A stretch of 20,197 nucleotides of DNA from DATGKK01 sp035294725 (GTDB lineage: Bacteria > Actinomycetota > Acidimicrobiia > Acidimicrobiales > Bog-793): contig DATGKK010000140.1 in NCBI GenBank assembly GCA_035294725.1, forward strand, positions 1 to 20,197, written 5' to 3'. The notes below the pieces were generated by a model. That model saw only the letters and a list, made by a program, of their open reading frames with translations, ran no database searches and had not been told where the DNA came from. Below, one piece after another: positions 8,065 to 15,677 of this stretch (position 1 is the stretch's first letter; every line of letters begins with the position of its first letter). Both the position numbers and the translations under genes were made by a program.

Positions 8065-9046
8065 CGAGCAGCTCGGCCGCCCGAGCGGCGAAGTAGCTGA
8101 GCACGAACGAGGCCCCGGCTCTGCGGACCGCCGTCAGCTGCTCGATCATGACGGCATCCCCGTCGATCCAGCCGCGCTCGTGCGCGGCGGCCACCATCGC
8201 GTACTCGCCGCTCACGTGATAGGCCGCCACCGGCACCTCGACGGCGTCTCGGACCGCGGCGAGGACGTCGAGGTAGGTGACGGCCGGCTTCACCATGACG
8301 ATGTCGGCGCCTTCGTCGACGTCGAGGCGTGCCTCGGCGACGGCCTCGGCGGACCGCCTCCAGTCCTGCTGGTAGGCGCGGCGGTCCCCACCCCCTGCGA
8401 TACGGACGTCGACGGCGTCGCGGAAGGGTCCGTAGAGCGCCGAGGCGTACTTGGCGGAGTAGGCGAGGATGGCCGTCTCGGCGTGGCCACCGCCGTCGAG
8501 GGCGGAGCGGATCGCAGCCACCTGGCCGTCCATCATCCCGCTCGGCGCCACGACGTCCGCGCCGGCCGCGGCCTGGGCGAGGGCGACCTCCTGGTAGCGC
8601 TCGAGCGTGGCGTCGTTGTCGACGGTGCCGTCGGGGCGCAGCAGGCCGCAGTGGCCATGGTCGGTGTACTCGTCCAGGCAGAGGTCGGCCATCACGACGA
8701 GGCCGTCGCCGACGGCCGAGCGCACCTCCCGCAGCGCGACCTGGACGATCCCGTCGGGATCCGACGCTCCGGACCCCACCTCGTCCTTGCGGGCCGGGAC
8801 GCCGAAGAGGATGAGGGCGGGGATGGACAGCGAGGCGAGCCGCTTCGCCTCGGCGACGAGGGATGACCGGCTGTGCTGCACGACGCCCGGCATCGAGGGG
8901 ACCGGCACGGGCTCCTCGACCGCCTCCCGGACGAACAGGGGCGCCACGAGGTCGTCGGGCGACAGGCGGGTCTCCGCCACGAGGCGGCGCATCGCGTCGC
9001 TCGTGCGCAGGCGGCGCATCCGCCGCTCGGGGAAGGGCACGCCCAC
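8057..9046 (-). CDS. hemB: Delta-aminolevulinic acid dehydratase (porphobilinogen synthase)
   Basis: HemB condenses two 5-aminolevulinate molecules to porphobilinogen. With the GTG start at 9046 the protein has 329 residues, normal for the family. The two active-site lysines are Lys199 (AYSAKYASALYGPF) and Lys253 (MVKPAVTYLD). The metal loop reads ADLCLDEYTDHGHCG, with Cys123 and Cys133 but Asp125 in place of the middle cysteine of the three-Cys zinc type. GTG at 9040 is an equally possible start. A TTG at 9100 would extend the gene into the cobA-hemD coding region and is unlikely. The hemD stop lies 10 bases before the chosen start. Confidence 0.95.
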   Translation of the reverse strand: MGVPFPERRMRRLRTSDAMRRLVAETRLSPDDLVAPLFVREAVEEPVPVPSMPGVVQHSRSSLVAEAKRLASLSIPALILFGVPARKDEVGSGASDPDGIVQVALREVRSAVGDGLVVMADLCLDEYTDHGHCGLLRPDGTVDNDATLERYQEVALAQAAAGADVVAPSGMMDGQVAAIRSALDGGGHAETAILAYSAKYASALYGPFRDAVDVRIAGGGDRRAYQQDWRRSAEAVAEARLDVDEGADIVMVKPAVTYLDVLAAVRDAVEVPVAAYHVSGEYAMVAAAHERGWIDGDAVMIEQLTAVRRAGASFVLSYFAARAAELLGA

Positions 9047-9056
9047 AGCGTAGGTA

Positions 9057-10568
9057 TCAGGAGCGGGCGGGGCGCCCGCGCTCGTGTGCGAGCCGGACAA
9101 GGGCCTCGACGAGCCCGGCGACCGAGGCCTCGGCGGCCTCGGCGTCGACCCGCACGCCGAGCTCGCGGGCGGCGTTCGAGGTGACGGGCCCGATCGTGAC
9201 CACGAGCGGCGGGAGCGCCCGGGTGCCGTAGGCGGCGACGAAGCCCTCGACGGTGGACGACGAGGAGAAGGTGACGGCGTCGGCCCCCCTGAGCGAGGCC
9301 GCGAGCTCCTCGCTCGCCGGGGGGTTCACCGTCCGGTAGGCCTCGGCGACGACCACCTCGTAGCCTCGCTCGCCGAGCCCGGCCGCGAGCTCCTCCCGCG
9401 CCCCGGCCGCCTGGGGGAGGAAGACCACCGGGCGGCGGGCGTCGGGGTCGCCGGGGGGGAAGGCGGCCGCGAGCTCCTCGGCGACGGCGGCCGGCGGCAC
9501 GAGATCGGCCTCGATCCCCCGTTTGCGCAGCGCGGCGGCCGTCGCCGGCCCGATCGCCGCCACCTTCACCCCGGCGAGCTCCCGGGCGTCGTGGAGGAGC
9601 TCGAAGAGACGCTCGACGGCGTTGGCCGAGCTGAAGGCCACCCAGTCGACGCCACCCGATCGGAGGCGCTCGAGGCCCTGGCGGAGAGAGAGGCCCCCGT
9701 CCGCGGCGGGGCCGATCTCGATCGTCGGCACCTCGACCGGCTCGGCGCCGGCCGCCCTCAGCAGCGCCGCGAGCGCCGAGGCCTGTTCACGGGCCCGGGT
9801 GACGACGACCCGCCAGCCGAACAGCGGGCGGGACTCGAACCAGCCGAGCTCGAGTGCGGCGACCTCGCCCACGACGATGAGGGCCGGTGTCCCCGGCATC
9901 GTGGAACCGAGCTCTGCGAGCGTCGTGCGCCAGGTCCGCTGCCGGCTCCTCGTGCCCTGCTCGACGACCGCGACGGGCGTGGACGGCTCGCGGCCGGCGG
10001 CGAGGAGCCGCTCGGCGATCTCCCGGCGGCGGGCGACGCCCATGAGGACGACAAGGGTCCCCCCGACCCGAGAGAGCGCCTCCCAGTCGACTGAGCCCGT
10101 CTCGACCGAGCCCCCCTCGGCGGGCTCCTCGCCCGCGTCGTGGCCCGTCACCACCGTGAAGCTCGCAGCGAGGCCGCGATGGGTGAGGGGGATCCCCGCG
10201 TACGCGAGGGCGCCGTTCACCGACGAGACGCCGGGCACGACCTCGAACGGAACCCCGGCTCGCGAGAGAGCGAGGGCCTCCTCGCCGCCCCGGCCGAAGA
10301 CGAACGGGTCGCCGCCCTTCAGCCGCACGACCCGCTCGTGGCGCCCGGCGAGCTCAACGAGCAGCTCGTCGATCTCGTCCTGGCGGCCCGGTCGGCCGGG
10401 ACGCTTGCCCACGTCGTAGAGGACGGCTTCGGGCGGCGCAAGTGCGAGCACCCCGGCGTCCACGAGCCGATCGTGGACGATCGCGCCGGCGGAGCCGATG
10501 AGCTCGGCGGCCCGAAGCGTGAGCAGGGACGGGTCGCCGGGCCCCGCTCCGACGAGGTAGACGGTCAC
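9057..10568 (-). CDS. cobA-hemD: Fused uroporphyrinogen-III C-methyltransferase / uroporphyrinogen-III synthase
   Basis: This 503-residue protein joins two activities. Residues 1 to about 245 are an SAM-dependent tetrapyrrole methylase (SUMT/CobA). It has VYLVGAGPGDPSLLTLRA at the start, then VRLKGGDPFVFGRGGEE (81-97) and VPGVSSVNGALAYAGIPLTHRG (111-132, cited in part). From about residue 250 to the end it resembles uroporphyrinogen-III synthase (HemD), which closes the linear product of HemC. One polypeptide could thus make uroporphyrinogen III and methylate it to precorrin-2, the entry to sirohaem and cobalamin. The GTG at 10568 overlaps the hemC stop (GTGA). This fusion is common in actinobacteria and Gram-positives. 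Confidence 0.93.
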   Translation of the reverse strand: MTVYLVGAGPGDPSLLTLRAAELIGSAGAIVHDRLVDAGVLALAPPEAVLYDVGKRPGRPGRQDEIDELLVELAGRHERVVRLKGGDPFVFGRGGEEALALSRAGVPFEVVPGVSSVNGALAYAGIPLTHRGLAASFTVVTGHDAGEEPAEGGSVETGSVDWEALSRVGGTLVVLMGVARRREIAERLLAAGREPSTPVAVVEQGTRSRQRTWRTTLAELGSTMPGTPALIVVGEVAALELGWFESRPLFGWRVVVTRAREQASALAALLRAAGAEPVEVPTIEIGPAADGGLSLRQGLERLRSGGVDWVAFSSANAVERLFELLHDARELAGVKVAAIGPATAAALRKRGIEADLVPPAAVAEELAAAFPPGDPDARRPVVFLPQAAGAREELAAGLGERGYEVVVAEAYRTVNPPASEELAASLRGADAVTFSSSSTVEGFVAAYGTRALPPLVVTIGPVTSNAARELGVRVDAEAAEASVAGLVEALVRLAHERGRPARS

Positions 10569-11509
10569 GGTGCCGGGCTGGCGGACACCCCGAGCAGCGC
10601 CCGCCCGCCGCACTCGTCGAGCATGCGGGCGGCGAGCTCCGCCCCAAGGCCAGCAGGGTCTCCTCCGGCTTCGCGAGCCGCGTGCTCCCGTACGAGGACG
10701 CGGCCGTCGAGGGAGGCGATGACGGCCTCGAGCCGGAGCCCGCCGTTCTCGCCCGTCGTGGCGTAGGCCCCGACCGGGAGCTCGCAGCCGCCCCCGACTG
10801 CGGCCAGCCACGCCCGCTCCGCAGCGAGCGCCCGCCGGCTCGGCGCGTGGTCGATCCTTCCCACGAGCTCGGCCGTGCCGTCGTCGCCCGGGCGAGCGCA
10901 CACGGCAAGGGCGCCTTGGCCGACCTGGGGGAGCATGGCCGCCGTCGACAGCACCTCTGCGGCACGGTCCTCCCAGCCGAGGCGGCAGAGGGCGGCCATT
11001 GCCGCCACGACCGCACCCCCGGCGGGCACGGCCGAGAGCCGGGTCGCCATGTTGCCGCGCAGCTCACGGTAGGTGAGGCCGGGCCGGAGCCAGGCGAGCT
11101 GGGCGCGGCGCCGCACCGACCCCGTCGCGACGACGGCCCCGGGACCAAGCTCGGCGAGCCGCCGGCCGACGAGGACGTCGCGGGGGTCCGCCCGCTCGGG
11201 GACCGCCACGATCGGGAGCACGGCGCTCGAGGCCGGGAGGTCCTTTGCCGAGTGGACCGCCGCGTCCGCCCTCCCCTCGAGCACGGCCCGCTCCACCTCC
11301 TTCACGAACAGGCCCTGGCCCCCCACCTCGTGCAGCGGCACGTCCCGGCGGCGGTCCCCTGCGGTCTCGACGACGACGAGCTCGGTGGCGACGTCGCCGC
11401 CGGCGGCCTCGGCGATGAGGGCCGCGACCGACCGCGCCTGGGCGAGGGCGAGGGGGCTGCCTCGCGTCGCGAGGCGGACCGCGCCGGGCACGCGCACGCC
11501 GGACGGCAC
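10565..11509 (-). CDS. hemC: Hydroxymethylbilane synthase (porphobilinogen deaminase)
   Basis: HemC polymerises four porphobilinogens into hydroxymethylbilane, the substrate of the HemD half encoded next. The 314 residues include the N-terminal RLATRGSPLALAQA, the catalytic HSAKDLP (86-92, Asp90), GSVRRRAQL (130-138) and RGNMATRL (151-158). Cys242 in GGGCELPVG carries the dipyrromethane cofactor. The stretch after RGNMATRL is shorter and more Ala/Gly-rich than in the family members I remember. The GTG start at 11509 follows the hemA stop by seven bases. Confidence 0.95.
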   Translation of the reverse strand: MPSGVRVPGAVRLATRGSPLALAQARSVAALIAEAAGGDVATELVVVETAGDRRRDVPLHEVGGQGLFVKEVERAVLEGRADAAVHSAKDLPASSAVLPIVAVPERADPRDVLVGRRLAELGPGAVVATGSVRRRAQLAWLRPGLTYRELRGNMATRLSAVPAGGAVVAAMAALCRLGWEDRAAEVLSTAAMLPQVGQGALAVCARPGDDGTAELVGRIDHAPSRRALAAERAWLAAVGGGCELPVGAYATTGENGGLRLEAVIASLDGRVLVREHAAREAGGDPAGLGAELAARMLDECGGRALLGVSASPAP

Positions 11510-11516
11510 GGCGCCC

Positions 11517-12863
11517 TCAGAGGCCGAAGAGGGTGCGGAGGGCCTCGGCGAGGCGCTCTCCGCGAGGCGAGCCGGCGGCGTCCTTCACGGCAACCGTGGG
11601 GTCATGCAGCAGCTTCGCGACGATCCGGCGCGTGACGTCCTCGATGAGCTCACGGTCGGCGGGGTCGAGCTCGGCGAGCCGGCCTTCCACCCGCTCGAGC
11701 TCGCTGCGGCGGAGCTCCTCGGCGTGGTGCCGGAGCGCCGACACGATCGGGGCGGCGAGGCGCCCGGCCGCCGTCGTCCGGTAGCGCTCGAGCTCCTCGG
11801 CCAGCAGCTCCCGCACGGCCGGCACCTCTGCGGCCCGGTTCGCCATGTGCTCCTCGGCGTAGCGGCGGACGTCCTCGACGTCGAGCAGCTCGACGCCCTC
11901 GATCTCGCCGACCTCGGGGTCGACGTCACGGGGGACGGCGGCATCCACGACGACGAGGCGCCGCTCGTCGAGCCCGGGAGCGCGCCGGGCGAGGATCGGC
12001 TCGAGGCGCTCGCGCGTGAGGATCACCTCGCCGGCGGCCGTCGAGGTCAGCACCACGTCGGCCTTCTCGAGCTCCACCGGCAGCGCTGCGAGGCCGACCG
12101 CCCTGCCGGCGACGAGGTCCGCTGCCGAGCGGCCGCGCTCGAGGCCCCGGTTCGCGACGACGACCTCGCCGGTGAGGTCGCTGCGGCCGGAGAGGGCCTT
12201 CACGATCCCCGTCCCCATCTCGCCTGCCCCGATCACGAGGACCCGCTTACCCTCGAGCCCGAGCGCGTGGTCGGCGGCGAGCTCGACGACGGCATGAGCG
12301 AGCGAGGTGGTGCCGCGCTGGATCGCCGTCTCGGTCCGCACCCGCTTGCCCGCCTCGACGGCGTGCCGGAACAGCGGCACGAGCACCGGCCCGGCGGCCT
12401 GCTCGAGGCGGGCCGCCTCCCCGGCGTCGCGGACCTGGCGGAGGATCTCGCCCTCCCCGAGGACGGGCGAGTCGATCCCCGCCGCGACCTCGAACAGATG
12501 GATCACGGCCGCCTCGTCGTACCAGCAGACGCAGCCGCTGCCGAGGTCGATCGCCCCGCCGCCGGGCTCCGGGCGGCGCTCGGCGCCGGCGGGGTGGGCG
12601 AGGCGCTCCACTGCCGGCCCGAGACCGTCACCGATCCGACCCCTCATCCAGTGCTCGATCTCGGACAGCCCGTCGTGGAAACGCTCGACGACGGCGTAGA
12701 TCTCGGTCCTCATACAGGTGGAGAGGACGACCGCCTCACTCACCTGCGGGCTGTCGGTGAGCTGGTGGAGCGTCTTTCCCAGGTCGCGCTCGGCGACGGC
12801 CAGCCGCTCGAACACCTCGAGCGGGGCGTCCCGCTCATTGATCCCGACGACGACGACTGGCAA
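11517..12863 (-). CDS. hemA: Glutamyl-tRNA reductase
   Basis: HemA reduces glutamyl-tRNA(Glu) to glutamate-1-semialdehyde with NADPH and commits glutamate to tetrapyrroles. The protein has 448 residues. The nucleophile is Cys50 in LSTCMRTE, where many homologues have Asn at the position of Met51. The NADPH fold has VLVIGAGEMG (208-217), and the substrate loop SPVLGEGEI lies at 132-140. About 20 Gly/Pro-rich residues near 90-112 look like an insertion. The start is a TTG at 12863, preceded by AGGAGAGG about ten bases upstream. No in-frame ATG or GTG fits the conserved MPVVVVGIN start. Confidence 0.95.
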   Translation of the reverse strand: MPVVVVGINERDAPLEVFERLAVAERDLGKTLHQLTDSPQVSEAVVLSTCMRTEIYAVVERFHDGLSEIEHWMRGRIGDGLGPAVERLAHPAGAERRPEPGGGAIDLGSGCVCWYDEAAVIHLFEVAAGIDSPVLGEGEILRQVRDAGEAARLEQAAGPVLVPLFRHAVEAGKRVRTETAIQRGTTSLAHAVVELAADHALGLEGKRVLVIGAGEMGTGIVKALSGRSDLTGEVVVANRGLERGRSAADLVAGRAVGLAALPVELEKADVVLTSTAAGEVILTRERLEPILARRAPGLDERRLVVVDAAVPRDVDPEVGEIEGVELLDVEDVRRYAEEHMANRAAEVPAVRELLAEELERYRTTAAGRLAAPIVSALRHHAEELRRSELERVEGRLAELDPADRELIEDVTRRIVAKLLHDPTVAVKDAAGSPRGERLAEALRTLFGL

Positions 12864-13032
12864 CTCGCGCGAACCTCTCCTCAGGCGTCCCGGGCTCGCC
12901 GCCGGAGCCGGCGCTGCCGCCGGGGGCGACGACCGAACAGCGTAGCGACGCGACCGCCGACGCTGGGCCCGGCAGCGGGTGACCGCCGGCTGGCTGCCTC
13001 ACCGCCAGTGTCCGGCGAAGGGGCTCGCAGGG
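12864..13032. other. rex-hemA intergenic leader with hairpin
   Basis: This 169-base gap sits inside an otherwise tight gene block. It holds a perfect 6-bp stem with a four-base loop (CCGGCG 12908-12913, CGCCGG 12918-12923), about 45 bases before the hemA start. It could be a partial terminator or attenuator. A TANNNT match (TACGCT, minus strand, 12944-12939) exists but has no -35 partner. I see no coding potential and no known riboswitch pattern. Confidence 0.4.
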
Positions 13033-13761
13033 TCACTGGACGGCGCTCGACCCATTGCCCGAGCTGGGCGCCACGGCCGCCACGCGGGCGGCGCGTAGGG
13101 CGGCGGCCTCGCGGGTGGCGGCGGCCTCGGGGTGGGCGTGGTAGAAGGCGAGCACCTCGAGCTCTGCGGCGAAGTCGACGTGCCGCACCTGGGTCTCGGG
13201 CGGCACGACGAGGACGGCCGGCGCGAAGTTGAGGATCGCCCCGACCTTGCCGGCCACGAGCGCGTCGGCGACCTCCTGGGCCGCCGTCGCCGGCGTCGTG
13301 ATCACCCCGACGGCGACACCCTCACACCTGCAGTACTCCGGCAGCTCACTCACGTGGCGGATCGTCTGGCCGCGCACCTGCTCGCCGACGGTCCCCGGGG
13401 CGTTGTCGAACAGGCCGACGAGGCGGAACCCGCCGCTCGTGAAGCCCTCGGAGCGGGCGAGGGCATGGCCGAGGTGGCCGAGCCCGACGATGACGACGGG
13501 CCGGTCCTGGTCCGTGCCGAGCTCTCGCTGGATCTGGCCGAGCAGGTAGTCGACCTCGTAGCCGGTGCCCGGCGTCCCGTAGGTGCCGAAGTGGGAGAGG
13601 TCCTTTCGCACCTTGGCCGCGTTGACGCCCGCCGCATCGGCGAGCTCGGCCGACGAGACCGTCGGCACGCCCCGGCGCGACAGCTCGAGCAGGACCCGCC
13701 GGTAGACGGGAAGCCGGGCGACCGTCGGCTCGGGAATGCGGCGACCGAAGCGCTCGGGCAT
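13033..13761 (-). CDS. rex: Redox-sensing transcriptional repressor Rex
   Basis: Rex senses the NADH/NAD+ ratio and represses respiratory and fermentative genes when NADH is low. The 242-residue protein has an N-terminal winged helix (about 10-75), including GVNAAKVRKDLSHFGTYG (45-62) for DNA recognition and dimerisation. A Rossmann fold follows, with VVIVGLGHLGHAL (89-101). The last 25 residues are Ala/Ser-rich and variable. The ATG at 13761 matches the usual MPERFGRRIP-type start, and a GTG at 13797 is an unlikely alternative. In Streptomyces rex heads a rex-hemACD operon and also controls nuo genes. The same adjacency here suggests a similar role. Confidence 0.95.
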   Translation of the reverse strand: MPERFGRRIPEPTVARLPVYRRVLLELSRRGVPTVSSAELADAAGVNAAKVRKDLSHFGTYGTPGTGYEVDYLLGQIQRELGTDQDRPVVIVGLGHLGHALARSEGFTSGGFRLVGLFDNAPGTVGEQVRGQTIRHVSELPEYCRCEGVAVGVITTPATAAQEVADALVAGKVGAILNFAPAVLVVPPETQVRHVDFAAELEVLAFYHAHPEAAATREAAALRAARVAAVAPSSGNGSSAVQ

Positions 13762-13769
13762 GGGGAGGG

Positions 13770-13799
13770 ATGGTAACGATCCGGTCCCGAAGCCCACAA
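13770..13799 (-). promoter_or_regulatory. Candidate rex promoter
   Basis: On the minus strand TACCAT (13775-13770) fits the TANNNT -10 pattern and lies eight bases before the rex ATG, so the mRNA would be leaderless or nearly so. TTGTGG (13799-13794) sits 18 bases further upstream as a weak -35. No purine-rich ribosome site precedes the ATG, which is consistent with this. Confidence 0.4.
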
Positions 13800-13818
13800 A
13801 ATGCGGACCCGGGCTCGG

Positions 13819-15303
13819 TCAGCCGATCACGGCGTAGGCGGCACTGCCGGCGACGAGCCTCACCCGCCGGCCGACGAGCGTCGTGCCGGCGAGGTGGGCG
13901 AGGTCCTCCTCGACGGCGTTCGCCGCCGTGCGCCGGCCGTCGTCGAGGAGGAGAACGGCCGGAGCCGAGACCGGGCTCGCGCCCCGGTAGGTGACGGTGC
14001 CCGCCACGACCGTGCCCTCGGCCTCCTCCCTGCCAGCCACCGTGACGGGAAGGGCGGTGGCCTCGATGGCCGCCTGCTCGCCGGAGGTGTCGGCGAGCCG
14101 GAACCCTTGCGGGGGCGGCGCCGCCCCGTACAGGCCGTAGGCGTGCTTCGTGAGGTACCACCCGAGCGCGCCCACGAGGCCCGTCCCCTCGCCGCGCTCG
14201 CGCAGCTCGTCGGTCATCGTGGCGATGGCGTGGGTGCAGTAGTTGTTGCCGGGGCCACCGAAGTACGGGAGCCCTCCGGTCACCGTGAGCCCGCGCCCGT
14301 CCCCCGGCGGGAGCCGAAGCGCCTCGGCGGCGACCTCGACCGCAGCGGGGAAGCACGAGTACAGGTCGAACAAGGACACCTCCTCGGAGCCCACTCCGGC
14401 CGCCGCCAACGCGGCGCCGGCGGCGGCCGCAAGGGCGGGCGAGGCGGCAAGGTCGGGCCGGGCCACGGGCTCCCACACGTCGTCGCAGGACGCGCCGGAC
14501 CAGACGAAGACGGCCCGGTCGGCCACTTTGGCCTCCCGGGCGGCGGCGAGGGAGCAGACAAGGAGGGCCGCTGCCTGGTCCGACCCCAGAAAGGCGCACA
14601 TGCGCTTGGTGTACGGATCGCTCACGAGGCGGTTCTCCTCGGTCGGCTCGGCGATCTCGGCGGCGCTGCGCACCTCGCGGAACCAGGCCTGGGGGTGGCG
14701 GGCGGCCACCTCGGTGAAGGGCGCGAACAGCTCGGCGAGGGCGAGACGGTGCTCGGCTGGCGCGCGGCCGAGGCGGGCCGCGATCGCGCTCTCGATCATG
14801 GCGTAGACGTGGACCGGCGCACCGAGCCCGGCCGCCCGCTCGACGTCGCCCACCCCGATCCTGCGGCTCCCGTAGAGAGAGTCGGCCGGCCCGAGCGTCG
14901 CCGGAGGCGGAGCCGTCTCGCCCAGCCGGGCGGAGCGCAGCGCCTCGCCGCCGGCGACGAGCGTCGCCGAGAGCTGCCCGGCTGCGATCTCGGCCGCCGC
15001 CCGGGTCACGAGCGACTGCGGGCTGTCACCGCCGATGGTCGAGACCTCGCACGAGCTCGGCTCGATCCCGAGCCGAGCCGCGACCGCCGAGGCGAGTGCC
15101 GGCCCGGCCGGGCTGAGCACCCCGACGACGCTCACCCGCTGCACGGCCGCGCGAAGAAGCGGCGCCCCGGCGAGCGCCTCCTCAGCGGCGCGGACGATCA
15201 GCTCGAGGACGTCAAGCGGCTCGCCCCGCTCGCAGACCTGCCCCGCCGCCACGACGACGGGCGTCCTGTCAGGACTGGTCGACGTCACAGCGGGCCCGAC
15301 CAT
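13819..15303 (-). CDS. Thiolase-like protein with extra C-terminal domain, catalytic residues missing
   Basis: The 494-residue product has a thiolase fold and would usually be named acetyl-CoA acetyltransferase. The helix that normally carries the nucleophilic Cys reads TIGGDSPQSL (89-98) with Gly/Asp instead. The C-terminal GHP loop reads GGLPYFGGPGNNY (343-355), so its catalytic His is also absent. DLYSCF resembles the DCF motif of SCP2-type thiolases. Residues about 400-494 form an added beta-rich domain, as in the mycobacterial thiolase-like protein type 1 group. CoA-thioester binding is likely, but Claisen chemistry is doubtful and the true substrate is unknown. The start is uncertain: ATG 15303 (used), GTG 15288 or GTG 15327, none with a clear ribosome site. 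Confidence 0.85.
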   Translation of the reverse strand: MVGPAVTSTSPDRTPVVVAAGQVCERGEPLDVLELIVRAAEEALAGAPLLRAAVQRVSVVGVLSPAGPALASAVAARLGIEPSSCEVSTIGGDSPQSLVTRAAAEIAAGQLSATLVAGGEALRSARLGETAPPPATLGPADSLYGSRRIGVGDVERAAGLGAPVHVYAMIESAIAARLGRAPAEHRLALAELFAPFTEVAARHPQAWFREVRSAAEIAEPTEENRLVSDPYTKRMCAFLGSDQAAALLVCSLAAAREAKVADRAVFVWSGASCDDVWEPVARPDLAASPALAAAAGAALAAAGVGSEEVSLFDLYSCFPAAVEVAAEALRLPPGDGRGLTVTGGLPYFGGPGNNYCTHAIATMTDELRERGEGTGLVGALGWYLTKHAYGLYGAAPPPQGFRLADTSGEQAAIEATALPVTVAGREEAEGTVVAGTVTYRGASPVSAPAVLLLDDGRRTAANAVEEDLAHLAGTTLVGRRVRLVAGSAAYAVIG

Positions 15304-15496
15304 AGGCGCTGCGCAGGCTGGCTGCACTCTTGTCGGAGCACGCGTGCGACAAGCGCTCCCACGCCGGGCAGGGCGACGGGCCGCTCGTGGCGGCGGGGAG
15401 ATGACAGTGAGCCTGCCGGTAGAGCGCCTCGATCACCGTGAGGCGCCGGCCCCGGCCAGCCGCGGTGACGGCACGTCGACGCCGGTCAGATGTCAC
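15269..15496 (-). CDS. Possible small cysteine-containing protein upstream of the thiolase-like gene
   Basis: From GTG 15496 this open frame encodes 75 residues (or 55 from GTG 15436) and ends inside the start of the thiolase-like gene. From about residue 10 its codons are G/C-ending, and the protein looks less arginine-biased than typical shadow frames in this window. It contains RLTVIEALYRQAHCHLP, then SGPSPCPAWERLSHACSDK, with four cysteines in all. I do not recognise the family. A weak GGAG lies about ten bases before the first GTG. The case against it is its 35-base overlap with the chosen thiolase start and its Arg-rich N-terminus. If it is real, the thiolase start may be the GTG at 15288. 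Confidence 0.35.
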   Translation of the reverse strand: MTSDRRRRAVTAAGRGRRLTVIEALYRQAHCHLPAATSGPSPCPAWERLSHACSDKSAASLRSAYGRARCDVDQS

Positions 15497-15677
15497 GAGG
15501 GGCTCGCTCCGCGACCGGTCCACCCGAGTCGCGTGACGGTGTGTGGCGGCACCACGCCGCCGAGGGCTCGCGGCTCGCAGCAGCTCGTGATCCGGTGGCG
15601 GGCAGGAGCGAGGCGGCGCCCTCCAGAGGGGCTGCCGAGAGCGGCCCCCCGGCCGGGGCCCGCGCCGGGTCGGTGCC
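15497..15677. other. Non-coding stretch with hairpins
   Basis: No frame here looks like a gene; the open frames are Arg/Pro/Gly-rich shadows. The stretch has a perfect 6-bp dyad GGCGGC/GCCGCC around ACCAC (15545-15561) and a second hairpin at 15643-15660, listed separately. If the doubtful small ORF upstream is not a gene, the gene-free stretch runs from 15304 to 15677. Confidence 0.5.
15643..15660 (-). terminator. Hairpin downstream of the membrane-protein gene
   Basis: GGCCCC (15643-15648) pairs with GGGGCC (15655-15660) around CCGGCC, and the core CCCCGGCCGGGG is also self-complementary. It begins 17 bases past the stop of the minus-strand membrane-protein gene, where an intrinsic terminator would be expected. 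No T-tract follows. Confidence 0.4.

Noticed and set aside
9047..9100. TTG at 9100 as the hemB start
   Set aside because: It would place 18 extra codons inside the cobA-hemD coding region with no family similarity. GTG at 9046 or 9040 gives a normal HemB length.
11073..13232. Plus-strand open frame of 719 codons opposite hemC, hemA and rex
   Set aside because: It is a shadow of strongly conserved minus-strand genes with a low-complexity translation.
13790..13806. TTTTGTGGGC upstream of rex as a Rex half-site
   Set aside because: There is no matching inverted half at the right distance. It is better explained as a weak -35 element.
15545..15561. GGCGGC/GCCGCC dyad as an independent regulatory element
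   Set aside because: With only six G/C-only pairs in very GC-rich DNA, chance is a sufficient explanation. It is noted only as part of the non-coding stretch.
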